From NCBI GenBank assembly GCA_016879935.1, contig JAACJQ010000343.1:24907-88906 (forward strand): DNA of 64,000 nucleotides, given 5' to 3'. This document shows positions 62,568 through 64,000 of the stretch, piece by piece (the stretch's first letter is position 1; the number at the start of each line of letters is the position of its first letter). The stretch comes from Archangiaceae bacterium. Lineage in GTDB: Bacteria; Myxococcota; Myxococcia; Myxococcales; Myxococcaceae. Under the pieces are notes generated by a model. That model ran no database searches, was not told the DNA's origin, and saw nothing but the letters and a program-made list of their open reading frames with translations. The translations under genes and the position numbers were made by a program.

Positions 62568-62584
62568 GCGGTAGACTCGCCGTC

Positions 62585-62869
62585 ATGTTCGCCATCGCCC
62601 TTCAACTGCTCCTCGCCGCCGGTCCCACGCAGCTCGTGCTCGACATTCAGCCTGCCGGTGTCGAGGTGAAGCTCGATGGAAAGAAGCTGGGCAACAGCGG
62701 CGAGACGCCGTTCACGGTGAAGGTGAAGCCGGGCGTTCACGTGGTGCGCGTGTCGTACAAGGGTGACGCGCACGAAGAAGAGGTCGCGGTGAAGGCGGGC
62801 GAGAAGAAGACGTTCGTGCTCAAGCTCGAAGACGGCCGCAAGGAGCCGTCGGAGCCTTCGACGCCCTGA
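62585..62869 (+). CDS. PEGA-domain protein, small exported
   Basis: The 94-residue protein starts at the ATG at 62585 with a short signal peptide (MFAIALQLLLAAGPTQ) and then a PEGA domain: VLDIQPAGVEVKLDGKKLG, TPFTVKVKPGVHVVRVSYKG and AGEKKTFVLKL. PEGA domains are small surface beta modules found as protein-protein or wall-associated parts in bacteria. Role unknown. The tail is 3 bp from the opposing deoC gene. Confidence 0.8.
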   Translation: MFAIALQLLLAAGPTQLVLDIQPAGVEVKLDGKKLGNSGETPFTVKVKPGVHVVRVSYKGDAHEEEVAVKAGEKKTFVLKLEDGRKEPSEPSTP

Positions 62870-62872
62870 CGC

Positions 62873-63775
<903 letters not shown>

Positions 63776-63842
63776 GGGGCAGAGGATCTAGCGCACGATT
63801 CCCGGGGGTGCCATCGACGTGTGCTTCGCCGAGAATGGGCGC

Positions 63843-64000
63843 ATGGCCGACCCGCAGGTGACCGCGCTCGAGGTGTTGCTGCAGCAGCTCTCGCGGCTCA
63901 ACCAGGACCTGATGCTGGCCGACAGTCACGAGCGCTGGGGCGGCGGCGAGGTCGAAGAACAGCAACGCTATCGCGACCTGGGCCGTTCGTCGGAGCAGGC
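63843..64000 (+). CDS. Start of a hypothetical gene, cut by the window end
   Basis: An ATG at 63843 opens a frame that stays open to the window edge (at least 52 codons: MADPQVTALEVLLQQLSRLN and onward, helical). It is divergent from deoC, with 67 bp between. Family cannot be judged from this fragment. Confidence 0.5.
   Translation, partial: MADPQVTALEVLLQQLSRLNQDLMLADSHERWGGGEVEEQQRYRDLGRSSEQ

Overview
The window is dense, roughly two-thirds G+C bacterial chromosome with no tRNA, rRNA, insertion sequence or CRISPR array that I can see. Several gene families point to a myxobacterium or close relative (Myxococcota). These are a retron reverse transcriptase of the Mx162/Mx65 kind, proteins with the short repeat-companion domain (TIGR02996 type), Cys-rich CGDG...CDDGN repeats (DUF4215/TIGR02232 type), many lipoproteins with Asp-Ala-Gly or Gly/Ser-rich linkers, and an AgmX/PglI-like domain. 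This placement is inferred from families, not from a marker gene.

Layout. 1-5651: the end of a ribonuclease D gene, an AEC transporter, a PARP-type zinc finger protein, a lipoprotein, a thioesterase and a DUF6986 aldolase-like enzyme. 5652-11112 (minus strand): a retron locus with a HEAT-repeat/aldo-keto-reductase fusion, two tandem msr-msd ncRNA cassettes, the reverse transcriptase, and an LRR protein coupled to it by an ATGA overlap. 11187-13318: three hypothetical genes, one OmpH-like and one with a beta-barrel-like C-terminus. 13508-26197: a 12-gene, tightly coupled plus-strand operon encoding MotA-like and MotB-like proteins, a membrane protein with FliG-like cytoplasmic domains, outer-membrane barrels, lipoproteins, a TPR lipoprotein and an AgmX/TonB-like protein. 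26239-38328: M28 peptidases, an Omp85 protein with a lipoprotein, a methyltransferase, SRPBCC, DUF1016 nuclease and glyoxalase I. 38457-64000: a TolB-like lipoprotein, porins, purL, a MepA-LysM lipoprotein, a YkgJ protein, a GT22 mannosyltransferase, Cys-repeat lipoproteins, an aldo/keto reductase, a phosphohexomutase, a PEGA protein, deoC and the start of one more gene.

The two most interesting regions are the retron and the 12-gene operon. In the retron, two 157-nt ncRNA cassettes, each behind its own promoter-like sequence, precede one reverse transcriptase, with uncharacterised HEAT and LRR proteins on either side. The operon looks like a trans-envelope machine built on a MotAB stator with a FliG-like partner but no flagellar genes. 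Its likely role is force transmission to the outer membrane, by analogy with the Agl-Glt gliding and Nfs machines; this is inference.

All twelve convergent gene pairs in the window overlap at their 3' ends or lie within 12 bp of each other, so no intergenic terminator fits between them. Two genes (near 16031 and 32409) lack an obvious ATG/GTG/TTG start, and one barrel gene (22879) carries an in-frame TAA followed by an intact continuation.
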